64,000 nt of DNA from Salinibacter pepae (GTDB taxonomy: Bacteria > Bacteroidota > Rhodothermia > Rhodothermales > Salinibacteraceae), in the NCBI RefSeq assembly GCF_947077775.1, contig NZ_CAMTTE010000001.1, positions 2,570,501-2,634,500 on the forward strand, read 5' to 3'. Shown here one piece after another: positions 17,097 to 25,939 of this stretch. Each line of letters starts with the position of its first letter. The first letter of the stretch is position 1. Both the position numbers and the translations under genes were made by a program. The notes under the pieces were generated by a model. That model had not been told where the DNA came from, made no database searches, and was given only the letters and a program-made list of their open reading frames with translations.

Positions 17097-18632
17097 CTAC
17101 GCCTTTACGAAGTCGAGCCACGCGCTTCCCTCCACGTAGTCGTCGATCACAGACGGCGTTTGTGAGCGTCCGTACGAGGCGAGCAGGCGTTCGACCTTCT
17201 CCTGGAACGACTGCAGGCAGTTGGAGATCAGGTCGCTCCGGAAGCCCCGATCGCCGAGCTCGATGACCATCTCCATCGTGACGACGCGCCCCAGGACGCG
17301 CCCCAGGTCCACGAGCTTGCGCTGCGGAAGCGACTGGTCGACCTCAAAGTCGAGCGCCCCGGAGAAGTAATCGGTTGCACGGGCCGTCAGGTCGTGGTCC
17401 TCCAGGAACGAGCGGAGGTTGCGCTCCTTCGCCTGGCGCATGGACTTGAGAATCGACTCCGTAATTTGCTGGTAGAGGACGTCATTCGAGCCCTCGAAGA
17501 TCTGGAACGGGCGGCTGTCGACCACCGAGCGGCCGGCTACGTGGTCGAGCCGGTAGCCCTTGCCCCCGGTCAGCTGCAGGAGCGACTGGGCGGCGTTCTG
17601 CATGAGGTCCGTTACCACCGTCTTGGTGGCGTTGGCCGAGAGGGCCTCGCCGGCAAGGTTGTTGTCGGTGTGGGCGTGTTCACTGGTGTGGAGGCACATG
17701 GCCGAGCACGCCGTGTAGGCGGCCTGGATGTCCGCCACGCGGCGCTGCACCTGGTCGTACTCGAGGAGCGACTTGCCGCCCACGAAGCGCTCCTTGCAGT
17801 GCGCCAGCGCCTCGTCGAGAATGCGCTGGAGGAAGCCCATGCCCATCCCCGGAAACTCGATCCGGCTCCGGTGCAGGATGTCGAGCATCATCTTGATGCC
17901 CGTGCTCTTGGGCTGAAGACGATGCTGGCCGGGCACCTGAATGTCGACGTGGTTGCGCCCGTACGGAATCATGTAGAGGCCCAGGTTCTCGTAGAACTCC
18001 TCGACCTCGATCATCTGCTCGGGCTGGTTCATGTCGGCGACGAAGAAGTCGATGTCGCGCCCCAGGTCGCCGTCGGCGCCTTGACGCCGGGCCGTGACGA
18101 GCCAGAAGTCGGCCCAGCCCGTGAGGCCGGCCCAGTGCTTCGTGCCCGTGAGGTGGTAGTCGCCGTCCCCTGTCTCCGTGTAGGACGTCTCCATGCTGAG
18201 GGCGTCGGTCCCGTAGTCCGGCTCCGTAATCATGAGCCCCCCCAGGTTCTTTTCCTCAATAAAGCGCTCAAAAATTGGGGGCTTGATGGACTCGGCGCCG
18301 TACTTCGTGAGGGGCTGCAGGAACAGGGCGCCGTTGATGCCCAGGGTGAGGGAGAGGGCGAGCGACTCGTAGGAGGCCGTGGCGAGGATGGACTGGCACT
18401 CGTGCACGTGGCCGCCCCGTCCCCCATACTCCTCGGGGATAAAGACCGAGAGCGGAGTCATCGACTGAATTTCCCGCATCATGAACGGCGGGAGGCCACG
18501 CTGCGTACTGACCGCATCGAAGTCGCCGCGCATGCGGAAGACCTTGTGGAGCTTCTTCTGGAAGGCGTCCCGGAACGTCTCGAATTCGACGGAGGTCCCG
18601 AGGTCCTCGGACAGGTAAGAGGCGATGCTCAT
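17097..18632 (-). CDS. Acyl-CoA dehydrogenase family protein
   Basis: An FAD-dependent acyl-CoA dehydrogenase, probably for fatty-acid beta-oxidation. It is 511 residues, longer than the roughly 380 of the classic enzymes, with a C-terminal extension of about 110 residues. Recognisable parts are FIPEEYGG (about residues 61-68), MITEPDYGTDALSM (substrate and flavin region), GTKHWAGL, and FQIFEGSNDVLYQQI near residue 380. The last holds the glutamate expected as catalytic base. The ATG at 18632 is used because family similarity begins close to it. The specific chain length and electron acceptor are not clear. Confidence 0.88.
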   Translation of the reverse strand: MSIASYLSEDLGTSVEFETFRDAFQKKLHKVFRMRGDFDAVSTQRGLPPFMMREIQSMTPLSVFIPEEYGGRGGHVHECQSILATASYESLALSLTLGINGALFLQPLTKYGAESIKPPIFERFIEEKNLGGLMITEPDYGTDALSMETSYTETGDGDYHLTGTKHWAGLTGWADFWLVTARRQGADGDLGRDIDFFVADMNQPEQMIEVEEFYENLGLYMIPYGRNHVDIQVPGQHRLQPKSTGIKMMLDILHRSRIEFPGMGMGFLQRILDEALAHCKERFVGGKSLLEYDQVQRRVADIQAAYTACSAMCLHTSEHAHTDNNLAGEALSANATKTVVTDLMQNAAQSLLQLTGGKGYRLDHVAGRSVVDSRPFQIFEGSNDVLYQQITESILKSMRQAKERNLRSFLEDHDLTARATDYFSGALDFEVDQSLPQRKLVDLGRVLGRVVTMEMVIELGDRGFRSDLISNCLQSFQEKVERLLASYGRSQTPSVIDDYVEGSAWLDFVKA

Positions 18633-19000
18633 TGTACTGGGGTCTGAAGGAGACAGTGGGCCCAAATTGAGGGCCGTGACAAAGTGTGGTTGTTGCGTTG
18701 TCGCCCTACCGCAACGAGCATACAATGCAAAAGATCGACCGCAGAGGAGCAATCTGCAAACGAAGCTGCAACAAATCGCCGGGGGAGGCCGCGGAAAAAG
18801 GCGGTCTCCGGGTCCGCGTCCCCGATGCCACGAGGCACGATCCCGAAAGGGCAAGACCCCGAAAGGGCAAGACGGCGGACGGACAAACACACGAAGAGGA
18901 GGAAGGCCGAGGCAATCTCGACCTCCCTCCTCTCACCTCTCAAGACGCACGATGGCGGGAAGCTGTGCCGGAACGATCCCCAACTAGAAGATCGTCGTAT
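18633..19000. other. Intergenic region between ssb and the acyl-CoA dehydrogenase
   Basis: About 370 bases without a convincing gene. It should contain the promoter of the acyl-CoA dehydrogenase gene. It also holds a perfect short tandem repeat (18842-18872). I see no terminator hairpin with a T run. Confidence 0.4.
18842..18872. repeat. Two tandem copies of CCCGAAAGGGCAAGA
   Basis: Copies at 18842-18856 and 18858-18872, separated by one base, so the period is 16. Each copy contains the small inverted repeat CCCGAAAGGG, which could fold as a 3-base-pair stem with a tetraloop-like centre. Its role is unknown. Confidence 0.5.
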
Positions 19001-19507
19001 TCAAAACGGAAGATCATCGTCCGGCTCGAACGTGTCCTCGTCCTCGCCCCCGGACGACGCCTGCTGCCCGGGCTGCGGGCCGGAAGAGCCGGCGGGCTGC
19101 TCCTGGCGGGTCTGGTCCAGGGAGTCGTCCCCACGGGTCTGGTCGAAGCCGTCCATGTCCGCCCCGCCCTGGCGATTGCTGTCGAGGAACATCATCTCCT
19201 GGGCCTTTACCTCCGTCGAGTAGCGCGTGTTGTTGTCGCGGTCCTCCCAAGAGCGGGTCTGGAGCTTGCCCTCGAAGTAGACCTGGGAGCCCTTGTCAAG
19301 GTACTCGTTGCAGATCTCTCCGAGCCGCCCCCAGGCCACGACGTCGTGCCACTCGGTGTTTTGCACCTCATTGCCGTCGCTATCGGTGTAGGTTTCGTTG
19401 GTCGCGAGCGACATGTTGCAGACCGCCGTCCCGCTGCCGGTGTACCGCAGTTCGGGATCGTCGCCGAGGTTGCCGATGAGAATAGCCTTGTTGACTCCGC
19501 GTGCCAT
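19001..19507 (-). CDS. ssb: Single-stranded DNA-binding protein
   Basis: Binds single-stranded DNA during replication and repair. The N-terminal OB fold (about residues 1-110) starts MARGVNKAILIGNLGDDPEL and includes TEWHDVVAWGRLGEI and KGSQVYFEGKL. After it comes a Gly/Gln/Pro-rich acidic linker and the conserved protein-interaction tip EPDDDLPF at the C-terminus. The length of 168 residues is normal. The ATG at 19507 is used, although the frame is open for three more codons. Confidence 0.97.
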   Translation of the reverse strand: MARGVNKAILIGNLGDDPELRYTGSGTAVCNMSLATNETYTDSDGNEVQNTEWHDVVAWGRLGEICNEYLDKGSQVYFEGKLQTRSWEDRDNNTRYSTEVKAQEMMFLDSNRQGGADMDGFDQTRGDDSLDQTRQEQPAGSSGPQPGQQASSGGEDEDTFEPDDDLPF

Positions 19508-19774
19508 GATGACCACCTAGCCGTGTTGTTCGAAGATCGATGAGTGCCCGCGCCCCCGTACGGTCCCGTTTCGTGATTCTCTATACGACGAGCCGCGAAA
19601 AGTGTCCCGGGACGGTGCTGCGGCACGGGCGAACGCCAAAAGAAGAGCGCGAGCCCTTGTTCGTTCCACAGACACACGGACGGCCTGCACCATAACTTCT
19701 GTACCAAACAAAAGAAATGCATCGGGCGGTCCCGGTGCCTGCAGGCCCTTCGGTGGCGCTCGCGGCACCCCTCA
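19508..19774. other. Upstream region of ssb
   Basis: A non-coding stretch between the ssb start and the upstream terminator. It should carry the ssb promoter on the minus strand, but no clear -35/-10 pair stands out. No small gene is supported. Confidence 0.4.
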
Positions 19775-19821
19775 CAAAAAAAGCCGGGCAGATGCGCTCA
19801 CCCAAAGACGCACCTGCCCGG
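19775..19821 (-). terminator. Strong rho-independent terminator, minus strand
   Basis: On the minus strand a stem of 9 pairs (GCCGGGCAG with CTGCCCGGC, plus 4 inner pairs TGCG/CGCA across one mismatch) is followed by seven T (bases 19781-19775). It ends transcription coming from the alpha/beta hydrolase gene, whose stop lies about 200 bases upstream, and so isolates ssb. Confidence 0.85.
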
Positions 19822-20019
19822 CAAGGATGGAGGCCTCCTAGGGACTGTAACGTCCCGCACAACGTGACCGCGCACGCGACCGACGCTGTGCCGTAGAAAA
19901 CCTGCAATGTGTGTGCCAGGCAGGAATCGGTCGGCGCTTCTGCGGATGAGCGCCGTCTACAGGGGGGGCGGCGTGCGCTTCGCCACACAGCTGTCCGGCC
20001 GATTGGACAGCGCGGGCCC
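19822..20019 (-). other. Roughly 200-base gap between hydrolase stop and terminator
   Basis: On the minus strand this stretch contains the small inverted repeats GGGAC/GTCCC and the palindrome GGAGGCCTCC just before the terminator. It is either a long 3' untranslated region or a separate small RNA that uses the terminator. No protein-coding frame is convincing. Confidence 0.3.
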
Positions 20020-20835
20020 CTAGCGGCCAGACGGGGGCGTGAGGGGGGCCTCCTCGGCGAGCTCCTCCAGGAACTCGAGCGTCAGTGCGTTAAACGTATC
20101 CGGGTGTTCAATCATCGGGGCGTGCCCGCACTTGTCGATGAACTCGAGGCGGGCGTCCGGCATCCGATCCCGAAACTCCTCTCCCACCTCGGGCGGCGTG
20201 ATGATGTCGTCGCGGCCCCACACCAGAAGCGACGGCATGTCAAGTTGCGAAAGCTGCTCCGTGACGGTCTCCTCGTCGGCCGAGCGGGCAATTTTGAGCA
20301 GCCGAAAGGCCCGCGGCCGATCGTTCACGATCTCGAGCATCTCGTCGACCAGCTCCTCGGTGGCGTGAGCCGGGTCGTAAAAGGTCATCTCGGTGCGGTC
20401 CCGGATGAACTCGCGGTCCTGGCGCCGAAAGAACGACGAGCCCATTGTGGTCTCGTAGATGCCGGAGGACCCGGAGAGCACCATGGCGTGGACCTTCTCC
20501 CCCTGGTTGAGGGCGTACAGGAGGGCGACGTGCCCCCCAAGGGAGTTGCCCACGAGGACGACGCGATCCAGGTCGAGCGTATCCACGAAGTCCCGGACGT
20601 GCGTCGTGAGGCGCGGCACCCCCGTTTCCGACAGCGGGAAGTCGTAGACCGGAAGGATGGGGGCGAGCACCCGGTAGCCGTTGTCCGAGAGGGCCTCCAC
20701 GGTGTCGACCCAGTTGCTTAGGTCCCCCAGCATGCCATGCAGGAGGACGACCGGGGGAAGGGGGGAGTCGGTGGGGCCCTCCGCGTTGTAGCGGAAGGAG
20801 CCCGTTTCGTAGATGGGGAAAGGGGTTTCGTGCAT
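20020..20835 (-). CDS. Alpha/beta-fold hydrolase
   Basis: A 271-residue enzyme with the alpha/beta hydrolase fold. The oxyanion region is LLHGMLGDLSNW (about residues 31-42), the nucleophile elbow is GNSLGG (Ser 98), the acid is in WGRDDIITPP and the histidine is in KCGHAPMIEHP. The layout resembles esterases and C-C hydrolases of the MhpC type; the substrate is unknown. The ATG at 20835 is used, although a TTG seven codons upstream is also in frame. It is followed by a long 3' gap and a strong terminator. Confidence 0.82.
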   Translation of the reverse strand: MHETPFPIYETGSFRYNAEGPTDSPLPPVVLLHGMLGDLSNWVDTVEALSDNGYRVLAPILPVYDFPLSETGVPRLTTHVRDFVDTLDLDRVVLVGNSLGGHVALLYALNQGEKVHAMVLSGSSGIYETTMGSSFFRRQDREFIRDRTEMTFYDPAHATEELVDEMLEIVNDRPRAFRLLKIARSADEETVTEQLSQLDMPSLLVWGRDDIITPPEVGEEFRDRMPDARLEFIDKCGHAPMIEHPDTFNALTLEFLEELAEEAPLTPPSGR

Positions 20836-21312
20836 ACGTCGTAGGCTCGTCGTCAATGAGGGCGGGGCAGTTCGAGGCCGCGCCGAGCATCGCTCCCGGC
20901 GGAACGCCCGGAACGACCCTCAGGCCCCAACGAAGGGCGACGCGTACGACCTGCGGGGTACCGTCACAGAGACGGGCGGGGAGGCCCCGGCCCGGTCGGT
21001 GGGGAACAGCAAGATCGGCCGACGCGCGTAGGCAAAGGCCGTGTAGATTCCCAATTACGTGTTGCAAGAAACGCACGAGGTCGATAATATTCAAAGCCCC
21101 GAGCCCAAAAGGGTTCGTTTTTCGTCCTGTCCCCCGCCCGGGCACAACGAGGAACGCAACGAAGATTTGTGGAAGAGGCTCGTTCCGGCCGGGGGACGCG
21201 ACCGCCGTGCACCCGCGCCGGGTCCCCTGGTGAGAGAAACTGGACCGTCGCTGTGCGGTAGAACACCATTCAGCTCCCCTACACGTTTTCTCGCCCAGCA
21301 CGCCGATTGTTC
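20836..21312. other. Divergent intergenic region
   Basis: About 475 bases between the hydrolase gene (minus) and the YtxH-like gene (plus). It is slightly less GC-rich around 21040-21130. I see no convincing gene, repeat or terminator, and no clear promoter motif. Confidence 0.4.
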
Positions 21313-21642
21313 ATGAAGGAGACGTCACGGAAACGCATGACTCGAATTGGGGTGTGCAGTGCATTGGCGGGCGGGGCTGTCGGGTTTGCCCTGGGCATGC
21401 TGTTTGCCCCACAGCGGGGCCCCGACGCGCGCCGCCGCATCGCGTATCAGCTCGAACAACTGTCGGCCCAGACGGGGATGCTGTTCCGTCGGCTCCTTCA
21501 ATCCGGGGGGGAGAGCGAAGGGCGCCGCAACAGCGCCGCCGTCGTCGAGGACGCAGAAACCCGAGCCGATCACATCCGCGACGACATTGACGCGTTGATG
21601 GAAGAGCTCCGCCAGGCGTCGCAGGCCGACGACGCAGACTGA
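21313..21642 (+). CDS. YtxH-like small membrane protein
   Basis: A 109-residue protein with one hydrophobic segment near the N-terminus (GVCSALAGGAVGFALGMLFAPQ, about residues 13-34), followed by a charged alpha-helical tail. A glycine-rich membrane segment ending in LFAP is the mark of the YtxH family, of unknown function and linked to general stress in Bacillus. ATG 21313 is preferred over a TTG two codons earlier. Confidence 0.75.
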   Translation: MKETSRKRMTRIGVCSALAGGAVGFALGMLFAPQRGPDARRRIAYQLEQLSAQTGMLFRRLLQSGGESEGRRNSAAVVEDAETRADHIRDDIDALMEELRQASQADDAD

Positions 21643-21720
21643 CTTCCGTCTCGTGCCGGGGCACCCTTCTCTTCGGCCCCGCTCTCCATTCTGTCGCCAT
21701 CGATTGACCCACCCCCCTAC

Positions 21721-22545
21721 ATGCCAGACCTGACCGTCCTGCTCTCCCCCGCCGACCAGAAGCAGCCCGGCGGAAATCCGTTCGCCCCGGACATGTTTGA
21801 CTACCGCACATCGGGGACGTTCAACTATTTCGACGACCTGAACCCCGACCGGCGCGAACTCATCGACACCCTGCAGGCGGTGGTCGACGAGGAAGGCGAC
21901 GAGGCGCTCGGCGAGGTGTTTGGGGTGGAGGGCTACGAGCTGGAGGAGGCCATCCGCGTCAACGACGAAATCTACGATGCCCCGCTCATGTCGGCCCTCG
22001 ACCGGTTCAGTCCGGGCGTGATGTACGCCGCCATGGACTTCGCAAACCTCCCCACGGGGGCGCAGCGTCGCCTCCTCGAAAACGGAGTGATCCTGTCGGG
22101 GCTGTTCGGGCTCCTGCGCCCCGACGACCTGATCCCGAACTACCAGCTCGGCATGGAGGCGTCCCTGCCGGACGTGGGGCCGGTGGCCGACTATTGGCGG
22201 CCCATCATCAGCCCCATGCTCAACGAAAGCCTCGAGGACCGGTGGGTGTGGGACCTGCTGCCTGAGGTGCACCGGAACGCCTGGACCGACGAGCACACGT
22301 ACACGGCCCGCGTTGAGGTGCAGTTCGAGCGCGTCGAGGACGGGGAGCGCGTGCCCATCACCGGAGAAGACCTGGAGGTGCAGCGCGGCCAGTTCGTGAA
22401 CTTCATCGTGCAGGAGACGGCCGAGGAGATGGAGGACCTTCGGGAGTGGTCGGAAGAGGAGTCCGACGAACTTACGTTCGACGAAGACGCCTCCACCTAC
22501 GACGAGGACACGAAAACGTGGGAAATCATTATGGTACAAGACTAG
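21721..22545 (+). CDS. yaaA: Peroxide stress protein YaaA family
   Basis: A 274-residue DUF328/YaaA protein; E. coli YaaA lowers free iron and so limits oxidative DNA damage. Family marks are the N-terminal TVLLSPADQK, the central ILSGLFGLLRPDDLIPNYQL (about residues 121-140) followed by MEASLP, SPMLNE, and the C-terminal FDEDASTYDEDTKTWEII where E. coli has FDEDSS. Two acidic insertions make it slightly longer than the E. coli protein, as expected in a salt-adapted proteome. Confidence 0.85.
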   Translation: MPDLTVLLSPADQKQPGGNPFAPDMFDYRTSGTFNYFDDLNPDRRELIDTLQAVVDEEGDEALGEVFGVEGYELEEAIRVNDEIYDAPLMSALDRFSPGVMYAAMDFANLPTGAQRRLLENGVILSGLFGLLRPDDLIPNYQLGMEASLPDVGPVADYWRPIISPMLNESLEDRWVWDLLPEVHRNAWTDEHTYTARVEVQFERVEDGERVPITGEDLEVQRGQFVNFIVQETAEEMEDLREWSEEESDELTFDEDASTYDEDTKTWEIIMVQD

Positions 22546-22603
22546 CCCCAATTGCTCGGTGGGGCCGTCCCGGCCCCCGTCCTGACTCGCCTACTGCCTG
22601 CGC

Positions 22604-23275
22604 ATGCCTGCCCCTCGCGTCCCGATGCCCATGACCCCCCCGGTCGTTATTGGCATTGCCGGTGGGTCCGGATCGGGCAAGACGACGGTCCTGAACCACA
22701 TCCTCGAAGAGTTTGGGGCCGACCCGATTGCGATCCTCGACCACGACGCGTACTACCACGACCTCTCGCACCTTTCCCGAGAGAAGCGGGCGCAGTTTAA
22801 TTTCGACCACCCCGATGCGCTGGAGACGTCGCTCATGCGCGAGCACCTCGACCGCCTCATTGAGGGGGAGGCGATTGAGAAACCGGTGTACGACTTCACC
22901 ACGCACACGCGCCACGACGAGACCGAGACGGTCGAGCCCCGCCCGGTCATCATCATCGAGGGCATCCTCGTGCTGGCCGAGTCGGCCCTCGAGGAGCGGA
23001 TGGACATCAAGATCTACGTCGACGCGGCCGACGACATTCGGCTCATGCGCCGCATCCGGCGGGACATGCAGGAGCGGGATCGGTCCATCGAGGGCATTCT
23101 GCGCCAGTATGAGCGAACCGTCCGCCCGATGCACCTCGAGTTCGTCGAGCCCTCGAAGCGGGAGGCCGACATCATTATTCCCCGGGGCGGGCACAACGAG
23201 GTGGCCATCCAGATGGTGATGTCGCGGATTCAGGAGCTGCTCCGCCTGGTGGAACAGGGAACGCTGCAGGCATAG
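22604..23275 (+). CDS. udk: Uridine kinase
   Basis: Phosphorylates uridine and cytidine in pyrimidine salvage. Walker A is GGSGSGKTT (about residues 20-28). DHDAYYHDLSHL, NFDHPDALE and PVYDFTTHTR are diagnostic of uridine kinase and distinguish it from phosphoribulokinase. The product is 223 residues. The first ATG (22604) is reported; ATG 22625 and 22631 are alternatives, and the last would give the usual short N-terminus. Its stop codon is 29 bases from that of the convergent coaX. Confidence 0.93.
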   Translation: MPAPRVPMPMTPPVVIGIAGGSGSGKTTVLNHILEEFGADPIAILDHDAYYHDLSHLSREKRAQFNFDHPDALETSLMREHLDRLIEGEAIEKPVYDFTTHTRHDETETVEPRPVIIIEGILVLAESALEERMDIKIYVDAADDIRLMRRIRRDMQERDRSIEGILRQYERTVRPMHLEFVEPSKREADIIIPRGGHNEVAIQMVMSRIQELLRLVEQGTLQA

Positions 23276-23304
23276 CACCGGCACGCCGCCCCAGCGGGCG
23301 AGGG

Positions 23305-24075
23305 CTATGCGCGGTTTTCCTCCGCAAGCAGCCGCACGCCGCGCAGCACGAGGTGGGGCGCGTGCGTGGCCTCGATCGTAAGCCGGTCGGCGAGGAGGCC
23401 GCCCCAGCCGCCCGTGAGGACGAGCCGGGGCGCGTCGGGGAGCCGGTCGGCGAGGCGGGCGGCCATCCCCTGGACACTGTCGATCAGGCCCCACAAGATG
23501 CCGCTCTGTAGGGCCGTCTGCGTAGAGGGGCCGACCGGCGTCTCCGGAAGGTGCAGGGGAACGTCGGGCAACTGAGCCGTGCCGGCCCGAAGGGCGTTCC
23601 GCATGAGGGCGGCCCCCGGCCCGATCGCCCCGCCCCGGTAGGTGCCGTTCCGGTGCACCACCTCGTAGTTGACGGCCGTTCCGGCATCCACCACGATGAC
23701 GCTCCGGGACGCGTCGCGCCCGTACTGGGTCCACCCGGCGGCCGCCGCGGCCAGCCGGTCGGTGCCCAGCGTATCGGGGGTGTCGTAGTCGAGCGTGAAG
23801 GGGAGGGTCATTTCGGGGGCAACGATCGTCAAAGGGGCGTCCACGACGCCCCGAAGCCCGCGGGCCACGGCGTCGGTGCGGGCGGGGACGACGGACACGA
23901 GCCCTGCGTGCTCGACCGTCGCGTCGGCGAGGGCCGAGGCGAGCTCCGTTCGCCAGTAGGCGGCGTCCGTCGCGTCGCCGTCCGGAGGATCGATGGAGAA
24001 GACGCGGACGAGGGCATCGCCCGAGAAAAGGCCCGCCTTCACGGCACTGTTTCCGACGTCGAGGGCGAGGAGCAT
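23305..24075 (-). CDS. coaX: Type III pantothenate kinase
   Basis: First step of coenzyme A synthesis. It is the CoaX form, of the ASKHA fold. Motifs are [15 protein letters not shown] (phosphate-1, residues 3-17), [20 protein letters not shown] (aspartate-containing region), [12 protein letters not shown] (phosphate-2) and GGAIGPG. The 256-residue length is normal. It starts 27 bases after the stop of birA, and the birA-coaX pair is a common operon. Confidence 0.95.
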   Translation of the reverse strand: MLLALDVGNSAVKAGLFSGDALVRVFSIDPPDGDATDAAYWRTELASALADATVEHAGLVSVVPARTDAVARGLRGVVDAPLTIVAPEMTLPFTLDYDTPDTLGTDRLAAAAAGWTQYGRDASRSVIVVDAGTAVNYEVVHRNGTYRGGAIGPGAALMRNALRAGTAQLPDVPLHLPETPVGPSTQTALQSGILWGLIDSVQGMAARLADRLPDAPRLVLTGGWGGLLADRLTIEATHAPHLVLRGVRLLAEENRA

Positions 24076-24102
24076 GTTTGGAACGGAGGGAAAATGAAAG
24101 AC

Positions 24103-24900
24103 TCAGCGCCGGGTCGTGACCTCGCCCGCGTGCACCGTTTTCTCCGTACCGTCCGCCGTGCGCAGCCGCAGGGCCCCGGTCGCCGTGATGCCCTGCACGG
24201 TGCCCGAGAGGGTCTCGTCGGTGCCGGGGAGGCGCAGGGACAGGGACGACCCAAGGGCGGCAAGGCGCTCCCGGAACGCGTCGCGGACCGCATCGGCCCC
24301 GTTGTGCTGTACGGCGTCGTACCGACGTTCGAGGGCCCGGAGCAGCCGGGCCAGGAGGGGAGGGCGCGGCACGGCACGGCCGCCGGCGAGGCGGAGCGAC
24401 GTGGCCGTATCGGCGAGGGCGTCGGGAAAGTCGGTTTGGTTCACGTTGAGGCCGACCCCCAGCACGACCACGGCGTCGGTGTGGGGCGGGCCCAGAGACG
24501 ACTCCAGCAGGATGCCACAGGCCTTTCGGCCCTCCAGTAGAACGTCGTTGGGCCACTTGAGGGCGGCCGAGTGGGGCGAGACGAAGTCCTCAATCGCCTC
24601 GGCCACGGCCACGCCCGCGGCCACGGTGAGAAGCCCAAACCGGTCCGGCGGCAGCGTGGGACGGAGCACCACGGAGAAGAGAAGATTGCGGCCCTTGTCG
24701 GCCGTCCAGTCGCGCCCGTGGCGCCCCCGCCCGGTGGTCTGGTATTCGGCAAGCACCGTGGCGCCCTCCGGCGCGCCCGCCGCGGCCCACTGCGCCGCCC
24801 GTTCGTTCGTCGAGCCGACCGTCTCGAATCCGCGCATCGACCGGCCGAAGCGGTCGGTGGAGAGCCGATCCCGCGTGTCCGCGGCGAGGGAAAGGGGCAT
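24103..24900 (-). CDS. birA: Biotin--[acetyl-CoA-carboxylase] ligase
   Basis: Attaches biotin to the biotin carboxyl carrier protein. The core has the biotinyl-AMP loop GRGRHGRDW (about residues 57-65), LKWPNDVLLEGRKACGILLE (about 113-132) and GVGLNVNQTDFP. There is no N-terminal winged helix, so this is a monofunctional ligase rather than a biotin-responsive repressor. The C-terminal SH3-like domain (about 215-265) includes VQGITATGALRLRT. It is upstream of coaX on the same strand. Confidence 0.94.
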   Translation of the reverse strand: MPLSLAADTRDRLSTDRFGRSMRGFETVGSTNERAAQWAAAGAPEGATVLAEYQTTGRGRHGRDWTADKGRNLLFSVVLRPTLPPDRFGLLTVAAGVAVAEAIEDFVSPHSAALKWPNDVLLEGRKACGILLESSLGPPHTDAVVVLGVGLNVNQTDFPDALADTATSLRLAGGRAVPRPPLLARLLRALERRYDAVQHNGADAVRDAFRERLAALGSSLSLRLPGTDETLSGTVQGITATGALRLRTADGTEKTVHAGEVTTRR

Positions 24901-24963
24901 GAGACGAAAGCGTCGGTGCGGGGCAATCGAGACGAGGCGTGAACACCGCCCTGCGGCCCGCTG

Positions 24964-25803
24964 CTAACGGGCGGCGTACCCGCGGTACGCCGACACCGTC
25001 CGGAACTGGCGCGGGGCGCGAAGGGGCACGTCCACGACGGCCCGGACGCGGGTCAGGTGGGGCACCCAGGCCGCGTCGGGGGCGCGGCGGAGGCGGAGCG
25101 TGATCTGGCTCCGTTCGCGGAACAGCAGAATCCGGCTGGCCCGGGTCGTGGTGAGGCCCACCAGTTCGTGCGACGCACGATCGACCGTGAGGCGGGCGTA
25201 CCGGATGCTCCGGTCGGCGCCCCGTTCGCCCGAGCGCACTTTCGCCTCCACCACGTGGGTCGGCGTGCCGTCCAGAAGCGAGTCGCGCCGGAGGGCGTAG
25301 CGATAGGCCTCCTGCGTGCGGGGGGCGAGGTAGGCCGGCTGGTCGGCGAGGGCCTGCCCCGCCAGGTTGCCGGGACGGGCGCGGGGGGACTGCGAAGGGG
25401 TGAGGCGTGCCAAAACCCCACCGGCCTGGAAGCGGCCGGCCGAGTCGGCCCGCTGGATCGTTCCGGGGCCGGGGCCGGGCGGGTACCGGAGCGTGCGCGT
25501 CCGGTAGGCGGTGGTGGCCCCGGTCGTGTCCAGCTGCTCGGTCCGCACGGTCCGGGTGACGGCGTACGCGTCGAGACGGGCAAAGGCCGAGTCGAACGCC
25601 GTCCGGTTTAGTTGCGCAAGGACGGCGAGGGCCGAGTCCCGAGGCGTGTCTGTGGCCTCAATCGTGTCGAGGGCGCCGAACGCGGCGTACGTCCCGCCGT
25701 GCTCGGGGGGGGACGTACAGCCCAAGCCCCCGAGCGCCAGGAGCCACCCGCCCACAATGATATGTAAAAAACGGGCGCGTTTGGAGGGGGCGGGCTGCAT
25801 CAC
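24964..25803 (-). CDS. Hypothetical lipoprotein
   Basis: A 279-residue putative lipoprotein not assigned to a named family. The N-terminus has basic residues, a hydrophobic segment (IIVGGWLLALGGLGC) and a cysteine at about residue 29. The lipobox is imperfect (GLGC). The rest alternates short beta-strand segments and is rich in Thr, Arg and Ala, a little like periplasmic LolA-fold proteins that bind lipid. That likeness is only a guess. It lies 63 bases upstream of birA on the same strand. Confidence 0.6.
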   Translation of the reverse strand: MMQPAPSKRARFLHIIVGGWLLALGGLGCTSPPEHGGTYAAFGALDTIEATDTPRDSALAVLAQLNRTAFDSAFARLDAYAVTRTVRTEQLDTTGATTAYRTRTLRYPPGPGPGTIQRADSAGRFQAGGVLARLTPSQSPRARPGNLAGQALADQPAYLAPRTQEAYRYALRRDSLLDGTPTHVVEAKVRSGERGADRSIRYARLTVDRASHELVGLTTTRASRILLFRERSQITLRLRRAPDAAWVPHLTRVRAVVDVPLRAPRQFRTVSAYRGYAAR

Positions 25804-25939
25804 TCATCGTCGGTTTATATGTTGGGACGCATTCCGGTACCGCTAGCCTAGAACCGGACAAAAGTTTCGGCCCGCGCAATGGGCTTCGTAAAGTCTTCGG
25901 GGCGCTCGGCCCCCGGCGCCCGCAATCAACCGTGCACAG

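Noticed and set aside
22529-24556. Open frame of about 675 codons on the minus strand across udk, coaX and birA
   Set aside because: It overlaps genes with clear family motifs in other frames, and its product is low-complexity Arg/Gly/Pro sequence.
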